A DNA stretch of 64,000 nt from Lunularia cruciata (lineage: Eukaryota > Streptophyta > Marchantiopsida > Lunulariales > Lunulariaceae), in NCBI GenBank assembly GCA_948567375.1, contig OX419757.1, forward strand, positions 54,002,001 through 54,066,000. Reading direction: 5' to 3'. Made by a program: the position numbers and the translations under genes. Of this stretch, positions 1-12,119 are shown one piece after another (within the stretch, counting starts at the first letter, position 1; each line of letters opens with the position of its first letter). Below the pieces are notes generated by a model. The model did no database searches. It was not told where the DNA came from and worked only from the letters and a program-made list of their open reading frames with translations.

Positions 1-1511
1 CTGCAGGAATGAATGTATTCAGAAGCTTGAACAAGATCGACTATCTCGTCTACACGTCAGTGGACAACCTAACGACCTTGAACTACCTTTCGGTTCATTT
101 TGTTCCCAAAAACGTGTCAGACCTCCTTGAGTTTCCGTTTCTTTCCCCAGTTAACCCTAAATCTCATAGCGGTATCTTCTTCATACCAACTCACATTGAA
201 TGAGCTACCTACCAACAGGAAAATTACACTTGAGTAAACTGACCTCTGGAAGACAGTACTTATTAATATTCTGGATGAACATGACCCTAATCACAAGGAT
301 AGAATCAACAACAAGTGAAGACGAAATGAAAAAGACAACATTTCATACTCACCTAAATTCATTCCATACTTCTACTGCGGACCCTGGTGGGAAGAATCTC
401 CGACAACTTCGTATGAGATAAGTTATAGTACTTAAATGATTTCGTTTCAAGACCCAACCCTCGTAAGAATGCCGCCTGCAGGGAACAACCGACAAAGCAC
501 GCTTTATACACGTTAGATACCACTTTCAAAGTAAAATATATTAACGCGTGATAAATCAAGCTGAAGTGTCACACATTCTTGTGGCAACCCACACCAACTT
601 AAACAGACGGTCAGCAATCACTGGAAGAAAGAACGGACTAGGTCATGTAAAGTTCCGTAGACCCACCTTTCAAAGTGAACGTTGAGAAGAAGTTCATACA
701 ACGGACGCCAGTCGATGCTCAACACAAGCTTATGTCGGTATTTCTTTAGAATATTCGACAAGCATTTGCCCCAACGGTGCTGTAGTGTTTAAGACAACGA
801 CCGCTTTATCATTCAGTATATCTTCTTATATGGGTAAGATTTTGGTCTCTGTATTCAATAGAAAACAACTATTGCTAAGATATTGAACATATTTGAAAAA
901 TGCGAACGGGAGATCCAAAAACCCGCTGAGTAGGGAACCGAGAACATGCACATGAAGTGCATATAAGATGCAAGTATGACTATATGCAAATAGACTTCAA
1001 GTGAATGTAAACATACTGAGTTAAAGTAACACTAAGCAATGAAATTCATAACAAAAAGAATCGGAAGTGATAGAAAGCAACAAGCAGAAATTGATACATT
1101 TCATAAGTACGCCTGCGGTGAAGTAATATACACCATATAAGAAGAACAAAGAGATAGCAACAGCATAGATTAAATATCTGAAATTGAAGGCAGAGGAGGA
1201 TCATCGAGCGAGTAGGAAAACCACAGCGCGAGTTGAAGATGGGGGGAATGGAGCGAAGTCGGAGAGGAGTGGATGGTATCTTGGCTGGGTTGGCGACGCT
1301 GAGAGGACTGGATATTAGGAAATGAGAGCAGAAGCCGTTCGAGGAACAGGAGTCCGGAACTCCTTAAGTGCATATGAAGTGCAGATGGAATGGAAATATG
1401 ATATATAGAAATCGAAATGAATAGTGAATGCGGAAAGGAGATGAAGTAGAACTAACAAATCGAATGTAAGGCTAAGCACAGACATAATATAATTATCTCA
1501 TGATCACATGT
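1..1511. other. No recognisable gene
   Basis: Unique-looking, moderately GC sequence. Open frames are short and on both strands, and none has a recognisable motif or convincing splice context. I see no transposon-derived protein here. Confidence 0.5.
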
Positions 1512-1681
1512 AGAGAACTGTTACACATCGTGCAATCGATAAGCGCTAAGCAACGCATGTAAGGAAATAGTAAATAACGTGTAATCAAAGACCGATAGAG
1601 AACTGTTAGACATCGTGTAATCGATAAGCGCTAAGCAACGCATGTAAAGAAATAGTAAACAACGTGTAATCGAAGACGATT
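1512..1681. repeat. 85-bp direct tandem duplication
   Basis: Two adjacent copies start at 1512 and 1597, each beginning AGAGAACTGTTA and continuing through GATAAGCGCTAAGCAACGCA to a shared tail with AACGTGTAATC. They differ at only a few positions, so this is a fairly recent local duplication in otherwise unique sequence. It has no coding potential. Confidence 0.85.
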
Positions 1682-3738
1682 GAGCAGGCATTGACGTCAG
1701 TGGTATCTAACGTGTATAGTGTATATCGGAGCATGCTCTATGAACGCATGAGTCCTAAGACACTGAACACTGAAGGTAGCAGACAGGCGGTCATAGTAAG
1801 CCTGCACGAAAGCACTAACAACTTCATCAGTGCCTAGCGCGGTCCCGAAGTAGCTGGGCGAATGCCAGTACCCCTCGTACTGAGTTTCTGTCCGAAAGCT
1901 CATGAGTGCAAAGATATTGAACACATTGACTTATGGAATATAGAAATTGTCGTAAACAATCCAGTTCCATACCCACGTCTGACCTGACTGAGTCCGACAC
2001 TTGACAGTGACATAGAAGAAATCTTCAAACTTCCAGTAAAATAGCGAGTTAAGCATGCCTATGCCTGCACACAGGGGTTAGTACCATGATGCCTTTGATG
2101 TCTATCAAGGGCATATTATGTATGTACCTGCAGTCCAGGGTTAGTGCGATCAAGTATAACCTTGAGAAATCCAGCGTTTTACATCATCATCATCAGATGT
2201 AAAACATATGAATGAATTCAACAGATCTGCTCACTTCTTACAAGTGAAAATTTAGAGAACACTGAGTATATAATGGAGTATTGGAAGAGGATACACGGAA
2301 ATGGCGAGACGCGAATAACTGTGGTCACCTGTACATAAAGATTGTCTGATGAGCATAGGATCAATTTGAGCACCACTGAAGTCAATGCCTCCACATCGCT
2401 TATGGCAATGTCGCTCTTGACTTTCAAATATCTGGACAGGCACGTTCATACAAAGAGTTGAAACTTGTTACTCACTGAAAGCAAAAGCCGGACCAAATGC
2501 TGAATGGAAGGCCTCCATCCGTACAAGTATTCGAAATGTAGATAGTTTACGTTCAAACATAATACCTTGGAAAAATAGCAGCAAACGAGAGACGTGGACA
2601 GCCATATCAAGCACTGTACAAGGTCCTCCTTCTCTAACTTGAATCCTAGTTTCGACGAGAAAGCCCAGCAGATCAAGAAGTGTATGGATATATCCATCAA
2701 GCACTGCACAAGCTCCTGGGTGTCCCAAAATCATCAGGTGGCAAAAAGGAGATATACGACTAGACTTCAGACATTCCCTGAAGCTTTCTGAGAGCTTTGT
2801 CAATGAGTTCATCTCTTAGCTTGAACATTTGGACTACATACAAGATTTCCAGTGAACACATAAGCATCCAGAGTTTTTGGCAAAGGACGTTAAGGGACAA
2901 ATGAAATTAGGAAGGGACACAAGAAACCGAACTTGGACTATTAGGCAGTGTAATAGCAACTCTAACTGATTTTTAGCTACAAATAATTTGCAGGCAAGTT
3001 TCTTTTACAGCAAGTTGAAAACATTGGTTATTAACAGCACGTTCCTTAAGTTAGAAACTCGAGAGGTTCCTCTGGCCCTTTATGACCCCAAGAATCGTAA
3101 AAACACCAACATTCATACTCTCCTCGGTTCTGAAATTATGAGAAGTACGAGAAAAGTATCGTTGACATCAAAAATAGTAGTTGATAGTATTCCGACGTTA
3201 AAAAATTTAACTATCAATTTCAGTTGCCTGAGCCCCCAAGTTCCAGTCAACTCGTGGTGTGAAGCTTAGAGTTCTTCCCGAGAGCGGGGTGGAAGAAGGC
3301 ATATAAGGAGTAGAATAGCACCAGATTCATCCGCAAGAGACTCCAGCTAGCTTTCAGATCGAATGTACTTAAAATAGAGCCAGCGATCTGGATGGATCCT
3401 GTAACATGTATCATGAGAAATCAGTTACTGAAACGTTTCTCCATTATATTGTAATGGTACGGGTCTCATATTTCTTTAATTGAAGTAGCTAGGTTTCAAC
3501 AACATAATACTATATCAACGCACTCGAGTCATACATAAGGAGTCTCATATAGGTTCGTCAACTCTCAGTAAGATCACCCTGTTTTGACTCAATAGGCTGC
3601 TCGCAACCTCAGTGTTCTTCTGCTTTCATCTACAGAAGATAAACGGGCAGCACAGTCCAAATCAAGAGGAATGCCAACAGTATCACAGTTTCTTCGTATG
3701 TGTTAATTCTATCCGCTATATAATACCACAAGGACCAT
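1682..3738. other. Unassigned sequence with a possible gene tail on the minus strand
   Basis: No gene can be named. One frame stands out on the minus strand: codons from 2849 down to a TAG at 2762-2760 read as a helical, charged peptide that includes FKLRDELIDKALRKLQG, preceded by an acceptor-like TATGTAG. It looks like the last exon of a protein, but no upstream exon could be joined to it. An overlapping minus frame (2468-2812) is longer but conflicts with it. Confidence 0.2.
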
Positions 3739-3985
3739 CACACTCGAAATCAGCAAGCCTCTCAGCAACGACCCATTTTCTCATTTAAGTTCTCGATTCC
3801 AGCTGGCTGTTGACCAAGCACCTCCACAATACAAATCAACAAGCCTTGCCAATAGTCTCACGGTCCTTCATTTGAGTTGTCAGCTTTCGACGGTGACCAA
3901 CCACCACACTCCAAATCAGCAAGCCTTGTGGTCAATTATGTGAGAAAATACATCAACTGACGCTGCTTTTTACTTTCATGACTTA
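3739..3985. repeat. Degenerate tandem repeat, unit about 80-86 bp
   Basis: Three diverged units begin near 3739, 3825 and 3905. Each opens with a variant of CACACTCCAAATCAGCAAGCC followed by a pyrimidine-rich stretch and TTGACCAA or GTGACCAA. The third unit is incomplete. No protein is encoded across it. Confidence 0.6.
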
Positions 3986-4523
3986 CTATCAAGAATTCCA
4001 AATATATACTGTATGTGTCCAATGCTCATACACTTCGAACCCAAAGATGTTGGATGCTTCAGAAGACGAAAGCAAAATACCAATTTGTCATTAGTTTCCA
4101 TGTCAAAGGTCGAAATGTCTACCTTGTACTACTTAAAAAATACGCCGTCTTGATTCATATCACATATATTGGTATGTTATATCTAAATAGAAAACTACAC
4201 ACGAATGAATTTAAATTCCATATGTATAATTCTCACGACATCATTTCAAGCCCAGACAGTGAACATTCGCCACATTAACAATATCAATGAGCATCTTATC
4301 TCAAATGCTCTCCACCATTAGAAGCTGACCTGCAGTATTTAACTATGTGTATCCAAGTGTGTAACATTCGTATTGTTTAAAATAGCAGTTGTAATGCTCT
4401 GTCCCCAAGCCCAACTATGTCTAACTAGTGCAGTTCACGGAAGGTATATTAATCTGTAACCTCTATTGAGGTGAGGGATAAGGGCTATCTTCCTTGGACA
4501 TTAAGAGTATTCAGATAACAGAG

Positions 4524-4835
4524 AGCTAGAAGATAAGACATTTGAAATGTCACGATGAGGAACATTATCTGTGGTCAGTACGAGTATTGATTGAGTTCAC
4601 AATAAGATGGAAGACAAGACATTTATATTGTCAAGATGAGGAACACTATCTTTGGCCATTAGGATTATTGACTTTACGAAGAGTTGGAAGACAAGCGAAT
4701 TTGAAATGTCATGACAAGGAGTATAACCTTTGGCCATAACGGGTATTGAGCTCTCATAGAGCTGGAAGACATTTGGAATCCCTTGATCAGGAATGCGACC
4801 TTGACATTTAAGATGGCATGGACACATCGCCGATT
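4524..4835. repeat. Degenerate minisatellite, unit 78-80 bp, four copies
   Basis: Units begin at 4524, 4604, 4682 and 4760, each with AGCTGGAAGACAAGACATTT or a variant, then a TGTCAAGATGAGGAACA-like core and TTGGCCAT plus GGGTATTGA. The fourth copy is the most diverged. Short open frames on both strands (4542-4739 plus, 4597-4827 minus) are products of the periodicity, not genes. Confidence 0.8.
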
Positions 4836-4970
4836 CCTATAGTTTGACAGCAATCATGACAATCAAGAAGTACGAATGACTCTATTCATATTATCCTCCC
4901 GATGGTGGTCTCTACCAGTTGAAGATATTGACCCCATTCCTGAACCTGAGGGACAATTCGAGAAACTCAC

Positions 4971-5159
4971 GAGTTGATAATTGGACACAATTGCACGGTA
5001 GCGAGACGGGTGAATGGGTCATCAGGTTGGCACTCCTCCTTCAGTCCCGCGACCAAAAGCGAAAATCGCCCCGCTTCATCCGACACCTTCTCTGCCACGG
5101 GCGGCGGGAGCCACTTGCTATGAAGGTTGATTTTCGTATTTCGTCCTTCCTTCATGATT
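4971..5159 (-). CDS. Possible internal exon, unknown protein
   Basis: On the minus strand an open frame of 189 nt is bounded by an acceptor-like TTCCTCCTTGGCTGTAG just before 5159 and a strong donor GTGAGT at 4970-4965. It is GC-richer than its surroundings. The peptide (about 62 residues) includes WLPPPVAEKV and KEECQPDDPFTRLATVQL, which reads like ordinary folded protein, but I do not recognise the family. The length is a multiple of three. I could not link it in phase to the frame at 5327-5557. The overlapping plus-strand frame (4919-5227) is probably a shadow. Confidence 0.25.
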
Positions 5160-5326
5160 CTACAGCCAAGGAGGAACACTTTGTCCCCCTGGATCCAATC
5201 TGTAGATCCAATCTTACTCAGACTTGAGACATTTTATCATCAACCTTGTCTGATAATCACATGTTGCAGAGGATCAATTCTGCGTTCAGTTGGTTGGTAC
5301 TGAGCTGATGATGTTGGCGAAAGCTA

Positions 5327-5557
5327 ACTTTCTTCCTCTACCAGTCTCTGCATGAGAATTCTCCTGTTCCTTCGTTTAACAGCTTCACTCCTCCTGTCAG
5401 CTACAGACCCCGACGAGAACTGCTGAAAATGCAGTTTATATACGCTACTGTTCGCGTCCCTTTGCGACGAAAATGAGGTGGACGAAGTCTTGTTTATGAC
5501 GTGGTGTTCCTTCACTCTTCCGTCTGCTCCTGACCAAATCGCAGTGAATCGTCTGTT
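5327..5557 (-). CDS. Possible exon, unknown protein
   Basis: A minus-strand frame begins after an acceptor-like CATACTACTAG at about 5558 and stays open to a TAG at 5326-5324. The peptide has a serine-rich middle and a basic Arg/Lys end (RRSEAVKRRNRRILMQ). A weak donor (GTAGAG) lies shortly before the stop. It may belong to the same gene as the frame at 4971-5159, but phases do not match with the sites I can see. Function unknown. Confidence 0.18.
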
Positions 5558-7651
5558 CTAGTAGTATGCAACAGGCAGGCAGGAACTGAAAGGCAAGAGA
5601 GAAACAAACAAACAAACAGACCAGCTCCCCTCTGTTCGTTGTCTGCTTTCCCCGATTACATTAAAGGAGTGGAGGAGGAGTGATGAGGTGAAGGTAAGCG
5701 AAACCTCAAAACACAGGACGAAGGAATGATGAGATCAATCCCCCCGACCAGCGATCGCGTAATGGCCTTCTTCACATCGGTCTACTTTTGCATGTTCCAA
5801 TCAACCGCGAATTTACAAAATTCCTATATTCTACTCTCCTTTCTTACTTTAATTCTATGACAGTATGGACTCGTACTAGAGATTCGTCTATTTATTGTAC
5901 ACCTCAATGAGAATTTACTCATTTCTGATTTCCTAATTTTCGGATTTGTCCTGAGACATCAATAATTCTTAATTGCCCGAAACTCATTATTCCGATTTGT
6001 CATTCTGCAGAACAGTATTGTGTCTAGCTTGTTGGACTGTTAGCCCACATCGAACAGTAACTAGCTTGTCAAATTCTCTTTGTAGTCAAGCATGAGCGAC
6101 TGTTAGGCGCTTCAAATCTTACGGTGATCCCTCATACTTGTATTTGTCTTGTTGACTGGATGGATCCATAGTGTCTATACCAAAGAGACTTATGCCTTTC
6201 TGCTTTGCTGTCATGTCAAAGTTTTGTGATTTGGAGATAGAAGTATCCTATCATTTCTCACCGTTTACATGATATAAAGCTGCAATTATGGAAATCTTTA
6301 TTCTCAAATTTCATTTCTTATGTAACCAAAAAGCTAGTCTTCTTTGTTTATACCAGGCTATTACAACATCATTTCCTAGCCCCATACCAAACAAAAGCGA
6401 ACTGCATGTGAGATAAGGACTAAAATCCTCGATAAATCCAATAGGATCGCCGCAATTAACCTGCAAACGGTGATTTATCCCGTGTTCGACGGCTAAGTGG
6501 CTGAATTTAGGCCTTCCACCACCAAATACGTCATGACTTTATCTACACCACAGACCGCAGTTTCTCAGCACGTCTCTTGGTCTGAAGTCTGAAATACGGT
6601 AGTTTTTACACCCAGCGGTGCTGTCAAAACCATGTGTGCAAACTCTGACTTGTATGTTAGGTGCAGGAGGGCAGATTTCTCATATAGACTCTATTGAGAT
6701 TTAGCTTTATTTTACATTTTTGTCTCACCCTTGTAGGGTTTGTTGAGGTCTTCCTATCCTTTGTGTTTTTCTACGCGGTCGCCTTTTTCTGAACTCTGTC
6801 CTGTATCTGGTATTCCGTTTATTGGCAGCTATTCGGAATGACCACCGAAGGTTCCCTGACGGGCACTGTTGGCAGTTTGCGTCCGGTGAAGAGACTTCGA
6901 CGTTTGGCGTTGTAAAGGGCAGGTAACGGGTTACAATCATTTCACTGTCTTGCATTCACCGGGCAACCAGACCGGTTAGTTTGGGGCCCCATGCATCCTG
7001 TTTCGCTGATAGCATGCCTCGCGGTGCGTGAAATGAACCTGTATTTCAATTTCCCGGGAGCCGGTCTCGCTGACCGGGATTGATGCAAATACCTCACAAG
7101 AAGGTACCGTACGGGAGGTTTGCCGACGCTGTTTCGCTGAGTTATGTTACTCGCAGATAGACCGTCGGCACGAGGACAGTACAAGCAGGTGTCTGCCAAT
7201 TGTACTGTCAACTCGTGTGGAAGTAGCGGGTTCACTTGGTTCTACTGTTTAAACGCAGTCACCCGGTAAGCATGCTCTGAGAGATTTGCTTTACATGTGA
7301 CAGAGCACGAGATTCAGAGCGAGTGACCATTTGTGGTGCTTTCCCTGTGACAGAGTGTTGAGAACCAGAACCAGTAAGCACACTACAGTGGATTGTTGTT
7401 GTAAGTGACAGTGATAAGCTCTATAATAGTGTAAGTAAACATGCTTTTGCATCGGTATCACGGTCGGTGATCTGACGAGCACTATGTAATATGACCAGCA
7501 ATATGTATTTTAATATTTTCAACGTTAGGTATGACAGAAAAAAACACTACTGATTTATTCTTGGATAGGAGGAATTAGCTCTGCGATGTAAACTATTCAA
7601 AGATGGTACATAGTAGGTGGCATGATAAGAACCATTTTAAGTTGTTGTAAC
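5558..7651. other. No recognisable gene
   Basis: Includes a short AAAC microsatellite near 5602-5620 and a GC-richer patch at about 6720-7250. That patch has minus-strand frames of 76 and 97 codons with basic, arginine-rich translations. They show no recognised motif and may be fortuitous. Confidence 0.4.
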
Positions 7652-7750
7652 AAGAGAAAAAGGGGACCACATAGAACACATGAAAGGATGGGAAGACCCC
7701 ATCAAGACGTACAAGGGAGAGACAAAAGAGGTCAAATGGAACTAGGTCTG
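7652..7750 (+). repeat. Short dispersed repeat, copy 1
   Basis: About 100 bp around GATGGGAAGACCCC, then CGTACAAGGGAGAGACAAAA and an AGGTCAAATGG segment. Related copies lie at 8574-8685 in the same orientation and 56552-56640 in the opposite one. It is non-coding and presumably the conserved end of a larger transposon whose body is not recognisable here. Confidence 0.65.
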
Positions 7751-7907
7751 CACTACCGCACCTAAGATATTGTTGTGAGTGGTTGTAACCAAATCATACC
7801 ATAAAAAATGAATTAAAGAATGAATTAAAGATTGCTGCGTACAAAATATATGCTTACACCTGTTTAAAAAAATACACAATGTCATATCAACCATCTTAGA
7901 TTTTAGT

Positions 7908-8506
7908 TTGAATGTAGGAGAGATAACTACAGACTTGCAATTCATAGTCTATACTGATGTATCTTTCCTCACTTACCAATTTGTTGACAAAGAAGACATC
8001 GACGTAAACTTTCAACGTCCATGTTGCATGCCGATTTTCAAGCAATTATCAGACAGCAATGAGATCTCAATGACTCACGTGCCTTCTAGAAAATATACAT
8101 TCGAAAGTTGATTGATGCCCACTCATACTCGCTAACCATCTCACTCTCATGTGGTATACTTATTGAGAGGAGGGATACGTGCTCCACTTGAACTTGAGCT
8201 CTCTTCTCTCGCCTCGTGCTCGTTATTCCCTTTTGGACTTCTTGGTGCCTTGTATTCATTTTTCTTCGGGTATACTACTTGGCCTACCTATTCACTTGAA
8301 CGTGGAAGTTCACCCACGCGATGTGGATCCGAGATTCGACATTGTACCCTCCATTGACCGACTAGCAGTCATCACAAGAAGAATAACAACATTCTTAGAC
8401 GACAGGATAGAACCTAAGAAAAGGGCTACTTCAGTTACGTACCATAATGATTTATGTGGCATTGACCAACGTGTGTTTCTGCGAAAAGGAGCAATGAATT
8501 AAACAA
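7908..8506 (+). other. Open but unassigned stretch
   Basis: Two plus-strand frames (7908-8111 and 8179-8502) give peptides without a recognised domain. The second overlaps one arm of the direct repeat at 8442-8763, so it is more likely repeat-derived than a gene. Confidence 0.25.
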
Positions 8507-8763
8507 TATAGCTAAGTCGTTACCCGTTAAAGAGAGTATACTTGGCCCTGATCAAGGGATTACATGCAATACACGAGAAAAGAGGCGACCGCGTAGGAAA
8601 AGCGAAGGACGGGAAGACCCGATTCAAGCCGTACAAGGGAGAGACAAAAAAGGTAACATGGGGCTAAGCCCCAATAATACATGTGAGATGTTTATGCACC
8701 ATAATGATTTATATGGCATTGGCTGAATTTGTAGTTTCTACTAAAAGGAGCAATGAAATTGAC
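8442..8763 (+). repeat. 65-bp direct repeat bracketing a dispersed repeat
   Basis: The segment at about 8442-8506 (ATAATGATTTATGTGGCATT ... AAAAGGAGCAATGAA) recurs at about 8700-8763 with few changes. The dispersed repeat of 8574-8685 sits between the two arms. The layout could be a local duplication interrupted by an insertion, or terminal repeats of a small element. Confidence 0.65.
8574..8685 (+). repeat. Short dispersed repeat, copy 2, with hairpin
   Basis: Best-preserved copy of the repeat also at 7652-7750 and 56552-56640. It carries GGGAAGACCCG, CGTACAAGGGAGAGACAAAA and GGTAACATGG, and finishes in the small palindrome GGGGCTAAGCCCC (about 8659-8672). A conserved non-coding module ending in a hairpin resembles a transposon terminus, but no classical Helitron CTRR end is visible next to it. 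Confidence 0.6.
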
Positions 8764-10458
8764 TATAAGGGGTTTCAAAATTGACTTTATGAAGATCTGC
8801 AAAAATCTATAAGGAAATTTACGGGTAATCATGGATAAAGTAAAAGGGGGGCACTTTTCAACCCGCACAAAAGATATAGGGAAACTCTTGAAATCCATAA
8901 GACGGCTCATAGGGATGGACTTGAATTTTACGGGCTATGTTTGTAGTTTTGAATTTTAAGGATATAGGCTATGTCCATGGCCCTGTAAAATTTTATGGGT
9001 CATCTTTTTCATGATTCCTATAATTTTATGGGTAACCTTTAGAATCTGCAGGAGAAAATTCAGCAAAAAATTTCACAAGTAAGAAAAACTTTATCATCTT
9101 TCTAAATTTGACGGATAGGTTATTTGAACCCCCCACTATATTCCATGGGTACCCGTAAAACCATTTTATGGATTCTGACACTAACCCATTAAAAACCTGG
9201 AAATGTTGCAATTAGGGAGTTTCACTTTCGGAAACAACAAAAAGCTTATAGTTGTACCGTAATATTTTTGGCATGACACTATAGAGAAATTGATGACCAT
9301 TGGTGAATGGTTCATGAGTTTAGTTACTAGCTATAGTCAGTTTTCATGGCCCTTGTCAAATAAGGGACTTTGAATTGAAAGTAGAAGTTACGAGTTGTTT
9401 GGGGGATAAATTTTGAATAATTTTAATCCATACTCTTAAAAGATCACAAAATGACATTTGATATCAATGTCCCAACATCAACTTAAAGGAAAACTATATT
9501 GAGGAGCCATGTGTCACAAATGACATTCTATTCCAACCTCAACAGGATAATCAAAGGTTTGAATGGAAGAGAGAAGTAACAAGAGATTAAGCATCTAAGT
9601 TTAAACAAGAGAGGGAGTGAACAAGAGGGGACGAGGGATAAACTAATGACTAAAAGCAAAGCGCATGCAAAGCCATTCCAAAAAAACCCAATCCTAGATG
9701 ATTGAATTTGGATTTGATTTATGATCCCAAGGTAATCATTTTGAGTCTAGACTTAAGATCTAATGGTACATCTCCTTGGTGAAATTAATGGTGCGTCATT
9801 TTTCAGTCCGGCTTAGAATTTGAATTGTAGTATAAGAGATCATGGAGTGCATGCAAATTGAAATGGCAATTGTCATGTTCTCATACTTGAAGACATAAGA
9901 CGGATTGATATTTCAAAGAGGATTACTCAAGAGTTCTATAGTGTCAATTCCAATTGTGTAGTGAATAGTTTTATTCCCAAATTAGGGTTATGATTTCAGG
10001 AACTCTTGAAAATGGTATGTTATGGGCCAATTGCTCCTTTGGGAACTCCTTTTGGTAAAAGCATAAAAAGTTTCCAATGCCCATAGTGCCCCCTATTACT
10101 ATCATAGTTAAAAGAGGTAGCATGAGGAAATGTGGTGGAGATAGATTTAGAATGGTTGCACATCATTACCCAAATTCTAGATTACTTGGAGGATCCCAAG
10201 AATTTCAAATAAATCCATGGTGGTTGCGGTAAGAAACCCATCCAAAAGGACATGGCTTTTAGTTACATGGCAACTTTTTTAATGAAATTTTGCAATGAGA
10301 TTTTTAATCCATGAATGGCAAGAGATTGAAAAAGAAATATGATTGTTTCCTTAAGTCTTACAAGAAATCTTGTCAATGGAAAGAGAATTCCACACGTGAA
10401 GGCCTTACTAATAAGGAGATAAAACATGGATAGACAACTATTGAGTACAAGGTAAACC
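8764..10458. other. AT-rich sequence without a recognisable gene
   Basis: Start of the AT-rich repeat zone. Around 8930-9190 variants of TTTTATGGGT and TTTACGGGTA recur several times. No gypsy motif or open frame of interest was seen. Confidence 0.4.
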
Positions 10459-11497
10459 ATGTGTTCTTATTTCCACCAAATGGATACTTTGGTTGTGAGA
10501 AGAGCTAATATCTCTCTTCTTGCCTTTATAAGTATGGGAATGGAGCCAAAGTTGAACCTTACTAAATTGTCCATCCAAGATGATGAGATATGTAGTGTGA
10601 CACCTCTAGATGTAGACAAAGAGGAGTTGGAAGAAATCTATGAAGAAGACATGTCTTTGTTAGGCACTTCTCAATGTGATTTTACATAATGCTTTCTTGT
10701 GGATGAATCTATCTCAATGACAATTCCAAGTATACAAGAAGAGAGGCCTTTTGAATTTATTCCTATGGATTCTACAAGTGAAGCATTTGGATTTCATGTC
10801 TAGCAGGATTTTCAAGTTCCAAGTTCAAAGGAATAAAAGAGTACAACATAAGGTCTCAGGGACTATTCCACGTCCACAAGAGGAGAGACCTTTTGAATTT
10901 ATGCCAAGGGAATTTGCAAGAAGTGAAGCATTTGGATTAAAAATTTCCAATTTGAAGGAATAAAAGAGTACAAGAGAGACTCCAACACAAGAAGAAAAAT
11001 TGCACACAACAATACCAGATGGCAAAGATATAATAGATCAAGCAAGTGAGGAGGAAGGTGAGCTATCACGTAAGAGGAAGAAATCATATAAGCCAAATTC
11101 AAAAGTTTCTCTCTCATTAAATTTATTTGTAAAAGGTATTGTTAGTCACACAAAATTGAAGGCAAAAATGTTGGAAGTAAGAGGAAGGTGTAAGACAGTG
11201 GAACATGATGCATAAATATCAACAAAAATAGAAAAGCTTTGGGTGAAGGCAAAGGCTGAAGCGAGGAGAATAGAACAAAAGTTAAAAGTGGAGGAGAAAA
11301 AGAAAGCTCAAAAGTTTAAATTCAAAGAGAGACTTGCAAGATCCAAGCAATAGTTTGAGATGACTCTCAAATTAGCAAAGGTTGGTAAAACTTCCAAGGA
11401 ATCCAAAAATATAATGACAATGTTTGCAAAGATGAATGAGAGGCACTGCACTACCAAAAATAATCACCCTCCCATAAATGCTCTTCTTGATTGTTAA
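10459..11497 (+). pseudogene. Broken Lys/Glu-rich reading frame, unknown protein
   Basis: A stretch of plus-strand coding-like sequence. Codons 10459-10689 give a peptide with an acidic end (VDKEELEEIYEEDMSL). After a frame change, codons from about 10990 to 11497 read through a TAA (about 11214) and a TAG into KAKAEARRIEQKLKVEEKKK and KFKERLARSKQ, ending at TAA with HPPINALLDC. It is rich in Lys and Glu and probably coiled-coil. The middle carries a tandem duplication (10720-10971). Stops and shifts make it a pseudogene. It may be the accessory or gag-like ORF of a retroelement, but I do not recognise the family. Confidence 0.35.
10720..10971 (+). repeat. Tandem duplication inside the Lys/Glu-rich pseudogene
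   Basis: Units 10720-10844 and 10862-10971 share ACAAGAGGAGAGACCTTTTG, GTGAAGCATTTGGATT and GAAGGAATAAAAGAGTAC. The copies differ by indels, which adds to the frame disruption of the pseudogene around them. Confidence 0.7.
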
Positions 11498-11726
11498 ACC
11501 AATTTGATAGAGCATGATAGAAAATCTTTATTGCAATGTTTAAAATTTTCCCGCTTAATAATAAATTTGCTCAAAGTAGTTCAGTTGTGTTTGCTCAGAC
11601 ACTTTTGAGGTTCACCCATGCACATAGTCCTTCTAGAACTAGGTTTTCTTAAATAATTTTGAGGTTTGACCAAGTGTATAGTCCTTGTGGTAGGTTTATG
11701 GGCGGCTCAACTCCTTTTATAATGGT

Positions 11727-11960
11727 TTGCTTGCTTGTGCCATTGTTACTTGAAGCTTCTATATGAATTTTCTTGCTCCTTTAAAGCTCTAGTATGGAGT
11801 TACTTGTTTCTTTCAAGTTCTTACATGGATTTTCTCAAGCATATATCTACACCTACATGGTTTTTCTTGAGTGTGATGTGTTTCAAATGGGTTGCTTTGT
11901 ATTTGCTTGCATCATTAGATGGCTTGACTTTAGATTTTTTAATTTTGTTGGGTTTGGTTG
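11727..11960 (+). repeat. Degenerate short-period repeat, ATGGATTTTCTC type
   Basis: Roughly 30-40-bp phrases recur with wording like TACTTGTTTC, TACATGGATTTTCTCA and CTACATGGTTTTTCTTG. The same phrase type recurs at 14941-15245. The long plus frame across 11735-12196 is probably a by-product of the periodic, T-rich composition. Confidence 0.4.
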
Positions 11961-12119
11961 GGTTCACTCACAAGGATATGTATTTTCTTGCATACAATTG
12001 TACATTACACAAATTTACATTCAACAAAGCTCAACACAATTTGAGTTTAGGAGTTTGTCATGTGAGTGAGGAGAATCATTTGGGCATAAAGATAGGAGAT
12101 AGGAAGGAAATGACCATAA

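Noticed and set aside
6725-7235. Arginine-rich minus frames in a GC-richer patch as a gene
   Set aside because: No splice context, no recognisable domain and a frame break between them; kept only as unassigned sequence.
8659-8672. GGGGCTAAGCCCC hairpin as a Helitron 3' end
   Set aside because: No CTRR terminus follows at the usual distance and no 5' TC end was identified.
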